Below are positions 24,031 to 34,629 of a stretch of DNA of 64,000 bases, piece by piece. Made by a program: the position numbers and the translations under genes. Within the stretch, counting starts at the first letter, position 1, and every line of letters starts with the position of its first letter. Below the pieces are notes generated by a model. That model worked only from the letters and a program-made list of their open reading frames with translations. It did not search any database and was not told the origin of the DNA. The stretch is from NCBI RefSeq assembly GCF_040712315.1, contig NC_134016.1, positions 20,718,390 through 20,782,389 of the forward strand. The letters run 5' to 3'. This DNA is from Castanea sativa. Lineage: Eukaryota; Streptophyta; Magnoliopsida; Fagales; Fagaceae.

Positions 24031-24046
24031 TGGCTCTGATACCAAT
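24031..24046 (-). promoter_or_regulatory. Primer-binding site of element C (tRNA-Met type)
   Basis: The minus strand reads ATTGGTATCAGAGCCA, matching the 3' end complement of initiator tRNA-Met used by most plant copia elements. It abuts the 5' LTR at 24047. Confidence 0.85.
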
Positions 24047-25468
24047 TGAAGGAAAAATTCTGGTTTTGTATCTCATACAAAACCCATAGCGGAAGCGACG
24101 AACTAGGGTCTATTTCATTCATGATTGATAACGTGCACAATGTAAATTTCAGAATTTAAGAACAAGATAGCATACCTTGGTGTGAAGAAATTCAAAACAA
24201 AGATTAGAAGCACTTGGGAACACTTTTAATCTTCACTCCAATTCCACTTTACGCCCAAGATGTGTGGTCTCTCAATCAGTTTTTCAAAGGGAGAATGAAA
24301 GTGTGTCTCACACTCTCTCACACACCGTTTCTTTTTCTTTTCTAATCTCTTCTTATAAAAATTCTGTATGTTTCTCCCTTTATAACTAACTGATTACCTA
24401 ATTGGGCTGGCCTATTGAGCCTTTCCAATTGGGCTTTAATGTGTGGCTTGGAGTGGGACCAAAAGGGACCAATAAGACACTAGCTCCAATGGGCCTTGGA
24501 CTTTTCCGTCAACTCTTGACAAGTCCAAAGTTACCATTAATTATATTTAATACCACTATATAAATATAATTGCACTCTAGATCTTATTAATAAATTATAT
24601 CCCAAGACTTTATTATACACGTAACCCCTTCATAAAATATTCGTAGTAACACAAAGTCATAAACGTAGACTGCCACTTTGTAAATTACTACATCTTATCC
24701 TTGAGTACCTGGTTTAATTCTTTAAAGTTATTCATTATATATTTATGAAATCCAATTTCATAAATATATACTTTAGCAATTTCTTACTAAAGTGGTTAGG
24801 CCTAACTCTCTGAATAACTGAACCATTAAACTTATCTCAAGGGAATATTTTATATCTCCATCAAGAGACTATGAATTCCATCTTGAGAATATATGTTCCA
24901 TCAACACTAAATGTGGCTGCCCAACATACTGAGGTTTTGACCGTTATTTCAGATCTCACTCCCGATATATCAAAGCAACCTACACTTCATGATCAGGTCC
25001 ATTATTCTCTCAGGATTAGAGTTCATGCAAATAGAAGTCGTGAGATTTATTATTCATTTGACAGTCGTTAGAAGAATAATAAATCTCACAATGTCTTTGT
25101 TCAATATGTTTTAACTCTTAAAACATATCAACATATCAACTAGAAGCTTCCACTTCCATGATCAAGACAAATCATCTTAGTTGACATGTTATAGTCTTCG
25201 CAGATGAAATGCCCAATTTCATCACCGACTACGAACTATTAATTCTGAGTTTACAAAGAACTTGTGATTTACATCTTCTGTGACTTTTCACATAAATCAC
25301 ATACAATGCATCTCATGGACTATATGATAATGTCGCATATTCATGTTACCATTATTTTAGATAATAATAAAATAACTTTATCAATCACAATATTAAGTCA
25401 TACATCATGTCATACATAATATCATACATAGCATCATACAATAGGATTTAAGGGCACTAATCCTAACA
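24047..25468 (-). mobile_element. Element C 5' LTR
   Basis: 1,422 bp, TGAAGGAAAA to CCTAACA on the plus strand, then TSD CAACT. Collinear with the 3' LTR at 17099-18518. Confidence 0.9.
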
Positions 25469-25686
25469 CAACTCCCTAAGAGTTTTTGAATCATCTCCTG
25501 TTTCTCCCATTGTGGATGGATAATCAAAACTAACAAGATGATTTTCTTTATCATGTATCCAAGTTCTCATACACCAAGCACAAAGAAATAATTTTTTTTT
25601 TTTTGTTTTTTCTTTTTAAATAAATTTTAACTACAACTAGTATAAGGCAAAATTCAATTAATACCTAACTTATTTTCCTAACCAAG
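25469..25686 (-). pseudogene. Element E gag start and 5' leader
   Basis: On the minus strand the sequence from about 25560 to 25469 encodes TWIHDKENHLV-like codons ending in TLREL and joins, across the C insertion, to LLSPITTNPL in 17098 downwards. Above 25590 it is an A/T-rich leader with a poly-T run on the plus strand. Confidence 0.55.
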
Positions 25687-25709
25687 TCCCCGGCAACAGC
25701 GCCAAAAAC
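25687..25709 (-). promoter_or_regulatory. Primer-binding site of element E
   Basis: The minus strand reads TTTTTGGCGCTGTTGCCGGG, close to the TGGCGCCGTTGCCGGGGA primer site common in Athila-type elements. It abuts the LTR at 25711. Confidence 0.75.
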
Positions 25710-25710
25710 T

Positions 25711-26559
25711 TGTTGTGAAATTTTAAAGTATTCCCAAGTGTACGAACCGTACCGAAGTATAGTTAGACAAAAACGATGTCAAACCCATAGGGACTTGAAT
25801 GAACGTAGGAAAATTAATCAAATCTTAACCAAATTAATCCTAATCTAGTTTAATAAAAATTGGTTATCTGCAATTAAATATACTAAGCAAAGATATAATA
25901 TAAAGCAGTAAAGAGACGTAAACAATCTAAAGAAAGGAATTAAGGTCTTGGAATCCAACTTGTTAATTCATATCAGCATATACTTATGACCATTAATTTT
26001 TCCCAAGCACTACATGATAATCTAGAAATCAATCTTGCTACCATGGAAACTATTATCATTAAAACCTCTAATTAAAAATCAAAAGCATGTTCTTCTTCGC
26101 TTTTTAAGTATAAAATCAAATCATTAATTGTATCCGTTGACAAACAAATCACAAGAGATATCCAATTTTGTAATCAAGAAATAATAAACTAAGCATTCAA
26201 TTAATTAATACAAGTCCTAAATCATGAGAAAAACATGATTGAACTCATATCTAGAATCCTATCTTAGTCAATTGATATGAAACAAGAATGATTTAAATCA
26301 TTAAAGAACAAATATTGTGGAAAAAATTAAATCACCTAAATATTACTGATAATCCTTAACAAGGTTTCATCCTCAACTCTAATTATAAATTTAGCTACTC
26401 ATATTAATTGCAATAAAACACAATAATAAAATACTAAACATTAAACTAGACAAATAAATAAAACTAACTGTCATGGAGGAAAACCAAAGAGGTAGCCGCG
26501 CTCTATATGTTTAGCCCCCAGCTCTAGCACTAGCCTCCCTGAATTTTGCCCTAAAGAGC
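25711..26559 (-). mobile_element. Element E 5' LTR, inner part
   Basis: The LTR begins on the plus strand with TGTTGTGAAA right after the primer-binding site. It is interrupted at 26560 by element D and continues at 37942; AGAGC is duplicated at 26555-26559 and 37942-37946. No gene. Confidence 0.8.
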
Positions 26560-27282
26560 TGTAAGGACACAATTCAAATTCCCAAACTATCACTGGAGGG
26601 AGATGGGCTTGAAAGGCCTTTCTTTACAATAAATTTGTAGAGGATGGGTTTGTAATCTAGATTTCAAGGATGGTTTAGACAATCAGGGAAAGGACGGGCT
26701 TTGGACCCAATGGCGTAAATTAAAGAGTTGTTTGCAAAAGCAAGATTGAGAATTCCTCCTCGGACGAAATCCGAGGATAGTTTATAATAGTATTTCCTTG
26801 AGTTTGGATACAAATATTGAATATCATCTACTATTGGCTCTTTTTCTTCCTGAAAAAGCCTCTCCTTTCTTCGTAGGACTTCTCCTTCATTTATACTTCT
26901 TTTTCCTCCCCTTCATCGTCCTCCACCTCCTGGTTGTAATGCTCGTTTTGGATACTTGTCCTATCAATCCTTCCCTAAAGCCCGCTTGGGTCAGGGACCA
27001 AGTTTCCAAACTTCATGCTCACGTCCCATCCTTCCATCTATACAGTAAGCGTATCAATTACAGAGCTTTTAATGTATGGGCGGTGGTAGCAGCTTTACTT
27101 TAGATATTTCACCGCTCTTTCTTTTGTCCTCGGCTTAACAATCCGAGGACAGATCTACTTCTCGGACGTATTTGGACATTTAGATACTCCAATATCATTT
27201 TGATGTCTTCGGACTTGGGTTTCTAGCCCAAAAGACTTCGTTGGGCCATCCTTCATAAATTACTGGGCCCAATACCCCTACA
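26560..27282 (-). mobile_element. Element D 3' LTR
   Basis: 723 bp, TGTAAGGACAC to CCCCTACA on the plus strand, equal in length to the 5' LTR. On the minus strand a GTATAAA box lies near 26890-26897. The LTR carries several CCGAGGA/TCCTCGG heptamers also found in the 152-bp repeats. Confidence 0.9.
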
Positions 27283-27560
27283 ATAGCCCTTCGAGATTCT
27301 TTATTTTTTCACCTCGGGAGGAAAATAGGATCTCGACTTAAAAGACCTTTTTACCCTGCAAAATCTTGGCAATATTGCTGACGGAAATAACTTCTGAATT
27401 ACCCATTGCGTGTTCCCGATGCTTCGGTATGCGAAACGCCCCCGAATTAATTATTGGCGCCTCTATGTCTCCCACGTTTCAATGATGTGACACATATCCA
27501 ACGGTTGAGAGCGATTCTTGTGTTGAGGCGGGAATTCGCCCGCTTCAAAACTCCTTCTGA

Positions 27561-27570
27561 TATATAAGTA
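27561..27570 (+). promoter_or_regulatory. Candidate TATA box for the antisense gene in element D
   Basis: TATATAAGTA lies about 280 bp upstream of the ATG at 27843, followed about 30 bp later by CACTACAGTA, a plausible start region. Between them and the ATG is a possible 5'-UTR intron (GTAAGT at 27700, acceptor AAAG before 27843). Confidence 0.5.
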
Positions 27571-27842
27571 CTAACTTCCTTCAAAATTCTTCACACTACA
27601 GTAACCTTATAACGTACCTGCCACACTTGCCATCTTCCCGTACCTTCTCTTTTTATCAAATACCCTGTCCGAGGTGACCGTGCCTTCTTCTTTTTTAAAG
27701 TAAGTTCTTCAATACTCTCTCCCCTCCTTATCAGCTCTTTGTTTCTTTTGTTTCTTTCCCTCCCCATCTTTTTCTTTTTTCTCTGTATCTTTTATCCTCG
27801 GCGTAGTTCTTTTTAGTTTTCTTCACACCCCCCCTTTCAAAG

Positions 27843-30474
27843 ATGGGTAGATTTGCGTCCCTGGTGGATTCAAACGAAAAAATAGAGCAGTTCAAGGTTA
27901 TGTACAAAATCCCCTCGGACGTATCTATTAGGTACTGTAACGAGGAGGAATATTATGTAAAAAGAAAAACGGGGGAAGTTGTAATTCTGATGATTGCGTT
28001 CATCGAAGGGGGAATGAAAATCCCCATGGGAACCGTGACTAGGGACTATCTTAGGGCTTTTAGACTAGCTCCCACCCAGTGCGCCCCAAATGTCTTTAGG
28101 ATCCTAGGTTCCATAGATGCCTTAAATGAGAAGATGAACCTAGGGCTCACTCACCACGACATGAACTGGGTTTATAACCTCCATTACCTAAGCAAAAAAG
28201 ACGAATATTACCTAAAATCTAGATACCTAGAAGTTAGGTTAATTCAATGTCTGCCTGAATCAAATAAGGGCCTAAAAAATGACTTCCTGATCGTATCAGG
28301 AAATTGGCACGACGGCCTCCCCTGTCCGACAAGGGAAGGGACTCCAAGTGAAGTTTCTTTTACATACTATTATCCTTTGTCTTTTTACTTATTCTTACCC
28401 TCTTTTACTTGGATAGCTCTACAGATCCACACGCCGCGGATCGTCATCCCAATCTTGTTGATTTCGGACGGTTGGATAGGATCCTACAAGCTGAGGTTTT
28501 CGTGCATACTGACAGCCAACTCCGAGCGGCTCATCTGATCCTCGGCTACACTCCGATATCCAAAGCCTTTCAGGCGCCGAAGTGCGTGATCAAAGCCCAC
28601 GATCCTCGCCTTCCTCGGATTAGCGTTGCCGTTGAAGGTTTCTTGCTACCGGAGGGGACTACCATTCCTCAAGGCACTTTGGTCACCCAACCAATCCAAC
28701 CACCACAATTCGTTCCAGTTGGGATTCCCGTAGTCCCTTTCCCCACACAATCAATCTCTGGTGAAGCTGCGTCTTCCCACCCTACCGTAAAGGAAGAAGA
28801 AGAAGAAATAGTTGAGGTATCAGATTCCGAGGACGAGTTTGAGGTTTTTAATCAACCCCACTCTCCTGAAGATTCAACTCCCATCCTCGGCACCTCTACA
28901 CAAATCTTGAAAGCTACTACTCAACAGACTGATAATATGGGCATTCAACGCAAGATTAAGCCCAGCCTAAAAGATGTTCTTGAGGGCGTTGATAAAGGCC
29001 TTAGAGCCCAAGAACCTCCTAAAGAGGTGCGCCCTCGGACCCAAGAAAAGGGTGCTGACAAAGGCCCTGAAACCAGGCTTCCTCCTCCTCCCCCATCCTC
29101 CCAAACTTAACGCACCAACATAGCTGATCTTAAAAGAAAAAGGGATCAGCCGAAAGGGAAGGAAGTGGTGGAGGAAGGAAAGGCTCTCTTTCCAAGGAGC
29201 CCGAGGTAGAAAAGGGTGGAAAGCAGGCCCGCACCGTGCAGACTAGGTCGGAAAGAAGAACCGAACAGCAGGTAGCCGTGCGCGGCCCTATATGGCTTCC
29301 TGACATGTCCATGGACGACGAGGCCACCACCGTGGACACGTCCATCAGAAACTCCGATGAAGGGATAGCTGCATGCGTCGCAGATGCATTGGAGCAGGCG
29401 CTGTTACTCCTCGAGGACATGGTTGAGCTTAGAAAGAAAAGGGACCACACCATTTTTATGACTTTGAAGAAGGAGCTTGCAATGGTGAGTTTTTTCCTCT
29501 AAAACCTTGGCTATTATTTTTATTACATATATATATATATATATATATATGTCTAAGTTTTATATGTTTCGTTCGTAGGCCGTTCAATCTGCCCATAGGG
29601 CAGAAGAGATTGCCATCAGCTCCTACAAATCTCTGAGGGCCGAGGAATCCAAGCGTGAAACCGCCCAAAAGATTTCGGACCTTCACAAGAAGAAACTGCA
29701 GGAAGTCTCAACAAAGTTGGCTAAGGCAGAGAGTGATAAGGCAGGCTTAGAGGCTGATCTGAAAACAACGACTAAACAGGCCGAGGATCAGCGCCTAATG
29801 CTCCGTCAAGCCGACGATAACCTTCTCGGCACGAAGGCTCATCGAGGATCTCAAGAAAGATCCGAACGAGTCCGAGCAGTGGCCAAAGAGGAGGCCCTCA
29901 AGGGCAAAGAGGAAGCCCCGAGGAGAAGAAAAAGGCTGAGAAAGCAAAAGAAGAGGCCGAGATCTCAAGGGACCAAGCTGAACAAGACGGTTATGATATA
30001 GGTGTGAAGGAGGTCACCGAAACTTTCAAAGCTCAGGTTCCCGAGGTATGTAGGCATTACTGCCTCCAAGTGTGGAATGAGGCACTTTCCCAAGCTGGGG
30101 TTGATACCTCTTCCACTCTTTGGAAAGCAGAGAGTGTCTACTATCCTCCTGCAATTCGAGCTTCTACCATTCCTGAAGCTGCCCAAGAAGCTGCCCAGGG
30201 ATCATCTGAGGATAAGGGAGGTGATTTGGCTGAAGACTTAACTCTTCCTGAAGATGCTCTTAAACAAGTCGATCCAGCACAAGAAAAGGCACTTGAAGAC
30301 GTACAGCCCTCAAGTGACCTTCAGGAATCTTCAAAGGATGAGTTGGGTGATCAAGCTAATCCAATTACTTTGATAGATGATCCCAAAGGCAAAGGAATTG
30401 TCGTTGAGTCCTCGGTTCAGCTTCCATCTCCTCAAGACCCCAAAGGCCCTCTAAAGATTAAGCTGAAACAGTGA
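27843..30474 (+). pseudogene. Antisense accessory gene of element D (putative gypsy-type transposon protein), intron-containing
   Basis: A three-exon model fits splice consensus and phase: 27843-28347, 28425-29484 and 29579-30474 (introns GTGAAG...CTACAG and GTGAGT...TCGTAG). Exon 1 encodes a domain resembling the 'putative gypsy type transposon' family (APNVFRILGSIDALNEKM, HHDMNWVYNLHYLS). Exon 2 gives ILGYTPISKAF, an acidic/proline-rich linker and WLPDMSMDDE; exon 3 gives a long coiled coil (about 29600-29930) and the tail CRHYCLQVWNEALSQAG. Defects are a TAA at 29108-29110, a frameshift near 29190 and another near 29850-29930. It runs opposite to gag-pol. Function unknown. Confidence 0.65.
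29527..29550. repeat. (AT)n microsatellite in an intron of the antisense gene
   Basis: Twelve AT units inside the second coding intron. Confidence 0.85.
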
Positions 30475-30713
30475 CTGCTTCCCCATAGTTTTTGCTTGTT
30501 GCCTTTCTCTTTTTTATTTTTATTTTATTTTATTTCTAAGTGTAATTTCTAAGTGTAATTGTAAAAGTACTATTGGAATCTAATATAAGCACGAATGTTG
30601 TTTTCCTTGTTTAGATGATTCTTACTTTTTTGCTTTGTTTTGATCATATTACTCCAAAAGTACCATCTTTTTGCTCTTTACTAAAGTTAATAGCCATAAC
30701 CTGAATTGAAATT
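30475..30713. other. 3' flank of the antisense gene
   Basis: T-rich sequence with TTTATTTTATTT runs and AATATAAGC, suitable as a 3' UTR and polyadenylation region for the antisense gene. A duplicated GTAATTTCTAAGT lies near 30533-30560. No ORF. Confidence 0.45.
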
Positions 30714-31793
30714 GATACTTAGACGAACAAACTGAAATGTTAGTTTTCCCAAAGTAGATGATCCGAGGACCAGACGTAACTTAGGTTCTGTTTAACACTT
30801 AGTAAAGAATATCAATTTAGACGAGGTATGTGGTCCGAGGATCCAGGCATACCAAGCTTCAGTTTGATACTTAGACAAACAAATTGAAATGTTAATTTTC
30901 CCAAAGTAGATGATCCGAGGACCAGACGTAACTTAGGTTCTGTTTAACACTTAGTAAAGAATATCAATTTAGACAAGGTATGTGGTCCGAGGATCCAGGC
31001 ATACTAAGCTTCCGTTTGATACTTAGACGAACAAATTGAAATGTTAATTTTCCCAAAGTAGATGATCCGAGGACCAGACGTAACTTAGGTTCTATTTAAC
31101 ACTTAGTAAAGAATATCAATTTAGACGAGGTATGTGGTCCGAGGATCCAGGCATACCAAGCTTCAGTTTGATACTTAGACGAACAAATTGCAATGTTAAT
31201 TTTCCCAAAGTAGATGATCCGAGGACCAGACGTAACTTAGGTTCTATTTAACACTTAGTAAAGAATATCAATTTAAACGAGGTATGTGGTCCGAGGATCC
31301 AGGCATACCAAGCTTCAGTTTGATACTTAGACGAACAAGTTGAAATGTTAATTTTCCCAAAGTAGATGATCCGAGGACCAGACGTAACTTAGGTTCTGTT
31401 TAACACTTAGTAAAGAATATCAATTTAGACGAGGTATGTGGTCCGAGGATCCAAGCATACCAAGCTTCAGTTTGATACTTAGACGAACAAATTGAAATGT
31501 TAATTTTCCCAAAGTAGATGATCCGAGGACCAGACGTAACTTAGGTTCTGTTTAACACTTAGTAAAGAATATCAATTTAGACGAGGTATGTGGTCCAAGG
31601 ATCCAGGCATACCAAGCTTCAGTTTGATACTTAGACGAACAAATTGCAATGTTAATTTTCCCAAAGTAGATGATCCGAGGACCAGACGTAACTTAGGTTC
31701 TGTTTAACACTTAGTAAAGAATATCAATTTAGACGAGGTATGTGGTCCGAGGATCCAGGCATACCAAGCTTCAGTTTGATACTTAGACGAACG
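30714..31793. repeat. 152-bp tandem array, seven full units, in element D 3' region
   Basis: The landmark GATACTT recurs at 30714, 30866, 31018, 31170, 31322, 31474, 31626 and 31778: exactly 152 bp every time, so seven full units without any indel and a partial eighth. Units differ by a few substitutions (for example GAAATG versus GCAATG in units 4 and 7). Each unit holds two copies of CCGAGGA (GATCCGAGGACC and GGTCCGAGGATCC). The array lies between the end of pol and the 3' end of the antisense gene. Confidence 0.95.
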
Positions 31794-31847
31794 AAGATAA
31801 TGAACGTAATGTAGTTTACAGCAAAAAACGGCCGAAGTGCCTTTTAT

Positions 31848-33281
31848 TTAGTAATAGTACCTTCGTAGATTATTTACATTCCAAGGACATTGTACAACAT
31901 GTTCGTCCAAATCTTCCAGATTGTAGGCCCCTATTCCTGCGACCGAAGTAATACGATAAGGCCCTTCCCAGTTGGGGCCCAATTTTCCCCACGCAGGATT
32001 CTTCGTCGTGCCCAAAACTTTCCTTAATACTAAGTCACCAGGTCCAAGAGGTCGAAGTTTCACATGAGAATCATACCCCTGCTTGAGCTTATGTTGATAA
32101 TAAGCTAGTTGAACCATGGCGTTTTCTCGTCGTTCTTCAACTAAGTCTAAGTTTCTCATTAATAGATCATCATTGCTATCTGGAATGAAGGAGCTTTTCT
32201 TCAGGGTTGGGAACCCAGTTTCTAAGGTTATTACTGCCTCGGCTCCATAAGTCATGGCGAAGGGTGTTTCACCTGTGGATCTTCGTGGTGTAGTTCGATA
32301 CGTCCACAAGACATGTGGCAGTTCTTCCACCCACCTCCCCTTGGCATCACCCAACCTCTTTTTGAGTCCGCTCACTATTACTTTGTTGACAGCCTCGACT
32401 TGCCCATTTCCTTGGGGATAAGCTGGAGTGGAATATCTATTCGTGATGCCCAGATCACAGCAGTATTTCCAAAAGGCTTTGCTATCAAATTGTAAGCCAT
32501 TATCTGAAATGAGAGTATGAGGGATGCCGAACCTGGTAACGATATTCTTCCATACAAACTTTTTTGCTTCCATGTCTCTGATATTTGATAATGGCTCGGC
32601 TTCAACCCATTTGGTGAAATAATCTGTTCCCACGAGGAGCCACCGTCTGTTTCCTGTTGCTTTGGGGAAGGGTCCAACAATGTCCAAGCCCCATTGAGCA
32701 AAAGGCCAAGGGCTAGATAGTGGATTCAGGACTCCCCCTGGTTGATGTATATTTGGAGCAAATCTTTGACATTGGTCACACTTCTTTGCATAATCTTGCG
32801 CCTCCCTCTGTATATTTGGCCACCAATAGCCCTGAGTAAGGGCTCTGTGAGCTAAAGACCTTCCCCCTGTGTGACTTCCGCAAATCCCTTCGTGTAACTC
32901 TTCCAAAAGTAGCTCCGTTGCCTCGGGGTGCATACACAACAAATATGGTCCTGAAAAGGAACGTTTGTACAATTTCTGGTCCTCGGATAACCAGAAACGA
33001 GTGGCTTTCCTGCGAACTTTATCTGCTTCAGTTTTTTCTCCAGGCAGGATGTCATTTTTGAGAAATGTTACTATTTGATCCATCCAACTAGGCCCTGTCC
33101 TAATTTGAAGAATTTGAGTTGAGTTACCATCCGTCCCAGTGGGTTTCAACAGATCTTCAACAAGGATAACTCGTGGTAGACTTTGTGCCGAGGACGTTGC
33201 GAGCGTGGCTAATGAGTCGGCATGGGTGTTGCCACATCTGGATACATGTAATAGTAGAAAAGACTCAAATTTAGATTGCAT
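31848..33281 (-). CDS. Element D integrase (with the end of RNase H)
   Basis: An uninterrupted frame of 477 codons from an in-frame stop to the pol terminator. It opens with the end of the second RNase H (GNTHADSLATLAT). The HHCC zinc domain follows (HEGICGSHTGGRSLAHRAL...CDQC), then the catalytic core with all three acidic residues in context: GLDIVGPFP, LISDNGLQFDS and NGQVEAVNK. The C-terminal part includes GPGDLVLRKV and GKLGPNWEGPYRI (GPF/Y-like module). It would insert the cDNA into host DNA. It is downstream of the RT defects, so it could not be made as part of a full polyprotein from this copy. Confidence 0.85.
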   Translation of the reverse strand: MQSKFESFLLLHVSRCGNTHADSLATLATSSAQSLPRVILVEDLLKPTGTDGNSTQILQIRTGPSWMDQIVTFLKNDILPGEKTEADKVRRKATRFWLSEDQKLYKRSFSGPYLLCMHPEATELLLEELHEGICGSHTGGRSLAHRALTQGYWWPNIQREAQDYAKKCDQCQRFAPNIHQPGGVLNPLSSPWPFAQWGLDIVGPFPKATGNRRWLLVGTDYFTKWVEAEPLSNIRDMEAKKFVWKNIVTRFGIPHTLISDNGLQFDSKAFWKYCCDLGITNRYSTPAYPQGNGQVEAVNKVIVSGLKKRLGDAKGRWVEELPHVLWTYRTTPRRSTGETPFAMTYGAEAVITLETGFPTLKKSSFIPDSNDDLLMRNLDLVEERRENAMVQLAYYQHKLKQGYDSHVKLRPLGPGDLVLRKVLGTTKNPAWGKLGPNWEGPYRITSVAGIGAYNLEDLDEHVVQCPWNVNNLRRYYY

Positions 33282-33305
33282 ATACCTGACCTGGGTTAGG
33301 TATTC

Positions 33306-33992
33306 TCACATTCTGGAATCCCTTGCTTCTAGCTTCCCTTCTACTTGGCCTACCACCAATAGTGAATCTGAGAACATTTGCACCGTCTTTCCTCCCATTT
33401 TATGAACCATGTTCATCCCTGCGAGTACGGCCTCATGCTCTGCTTCGTTGTTGGTGGCCGAGAATCCTAATCTCAAAGATTTCTCAAAAGTAATTCCCTC
33501 TGGGGATATCAAAACTAGTCCTATACCAGATCCCCTCTGATTTGCTGCTCCATCAACATGGACTTTCCATAATGGAGGCCCTTCGCACAAAATCATGCCT
33601 ACTAACTTTTTACCCATGCCTTCTTGATAGTCTTCTAACGAAGGCTCAGCAAATTCCGCCACAAGGTCCGCGATGACCTGTCCCTTTATAGAGGTGCGAG
33701 GCATATATTTGATATCGAAAGCTCCTAGGACAGTTCCCCATTTGGCAATTCTTCCCATATAATCTGCACTTCGCAGAATCGATTTAAGAGGGAGTTCTGT
33801 AAGAACAACAACCGTATGAGACTGGAAGTAATGGGGAAGTCTTCGAGTAGCATGTACCACCGCCAAGATAGCTTTCTCCAGTGGCAAATAACTCAGCTCG
33901 GCCTCATGCAGAGATTTTCTTACATAATAAACTGGTCTCTGGATATTATTGTCATCTCGGATAAGAACCAAACTAACTGCATGGTTAGCCAC
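33306..33992 (-). pseudogene. Element D tandem RNase H domains
   Basis: The frame holds the ordinary gypsy RNase H (RPVYYVRKSLHEAELSYLPL and the tether) followed by a second, plant Tat-specific RNase H beginning KVHVDGAANQRGSGIG and continuing NNEAEHEAVLAGM and FSDSLLVVGQV, with the catalytic Asp/Glu/Asp visible. It is closed at both ends by in-frame TGA codons (33306 side, after EARDSRM; and 34029 side, after PPVMS). The frame on either side is the same, so these are nonsense changes, not gene ends. Confidence 0.8.
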
Positions 33993-34028
33993 TGCAATAT
34001 ACGCAAACAGAATTTCATCAACTTCTGG

Positions 34029-34628
34029 TCAAGACATAACTGGCGGTCGCGAGAGATATTCTTTAAGCTGTTGGAAAGCCACCGCGCACTCCTCGGTCCA
34101 TTCAAAACCCTTCCATTTATTCAATAATTGAAAGAAAGGTCTGCATCTGTCCGCGAACCGAGATATAAATCGGTTGAGAGCAGCATTGCCATACTCGTTA
34201 GCCTCTCGCACTTCTTTAGGATTCCGAGGTGGGTGTAAGCTGTTTATTGCCTTAACCTGAGCAGGATTCACTTCAATTCCCCGGTGAGTCACCATATATC
34301 CTAGAAACTTGCCCGATCCCACACCAAAAGAGCATTTAGAGGCATTGAGCCGCAATTCATACTCTCTTAGCTTTTGAAAAGTGTTGCTCAGATCTTCCAG
34401 ATGTGCAGAAACTTCTTTACTCTTTACCACCATATCGTCCACGTATACCTCAATAGTTTTTCCTAGCTGTGCCTCAAACATTCTCGTCATCATCCTTTGG
34501 TAGGTAGCCCCTGCGTTTTTCAAAACCAAAGGGCATTACCTTATAATGATAATTTCCGTAAGAGTGACGAATGCGGTCTTCTCCCGGTCCTCAACGGCCA
34601 AAGGTATCCGGTGATAACCTTGGAAAGC
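34029..34628 (-). pseudogene. Element D reverse transcriptase, C-terminal part
   Basis: 34029-34529 encodes KNAGATYQRMM, IEVYVDDMVVKSK (catalytic YVDD intact), CSFGVGSGKFLGYMVTHRGI and the connection to RNase H. Upstream, up to about 34628, the expected FLDAFQGYH and NYHYKVMPFG motifs are present but in different frames. One frameshift is near 34640 and another near 34525, where an extra T interrupts the MPFG.KNAG motif. RT is therefore not functional in this copy. Confidence 0.8.
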
Positions 34629-34629
34629 A

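Larger units (their letters stand above)
17099..25468 (-). mobile_element. Element C: full-length Ty1/copia retrotransposon
   Basis: 8,370 bp with the TSD CAACT on both sides (17094-17098, 25469-25473), inserted in Athila gag. It has two LTRs of about 1.42 kb, a primer-binding site complementary to initiator tRNA-Met (24031-24046), a 1.5-kb leader, and gag-protease-integrase-RT-RNase H in copia order on the minus strand. Frameshifts near 20735, 19140 and 18900 break the single polyprotein. Most of the LTR pair is nearly identical, pointing to recent insertion. Confidence 0.9.

Noticed and set aside
24031..24046. tRNA gene fragment
   Set aside because: Only the short 3'-end complement occurs, at the exact position of a retrotransposon primer site; no cloverleaf.
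26798..27103. A 101-residue plus-strand ORF, repeated almost identically at 37457-37762
   Set aside because: Both copies lie in the two LTRs of element D, so the repetition reflects LTR identity. The peptide is hydrophobic, runs antisense to the LTR promoter and has no recognisable domain.
28409..29110. Stand-alone gene starting at 28409
   Set aside because: The first codons lie in an intron; exon 2 of the antisense gene starts at 28425 with a phase that joins exon 1, so it is not an independent start.
30714..31793. Possible CRISPR array
   Set aside because: The entire 152-bp unit repeats with no unique spacers, there are no cas genes, and the context is a plant retrotransposon.
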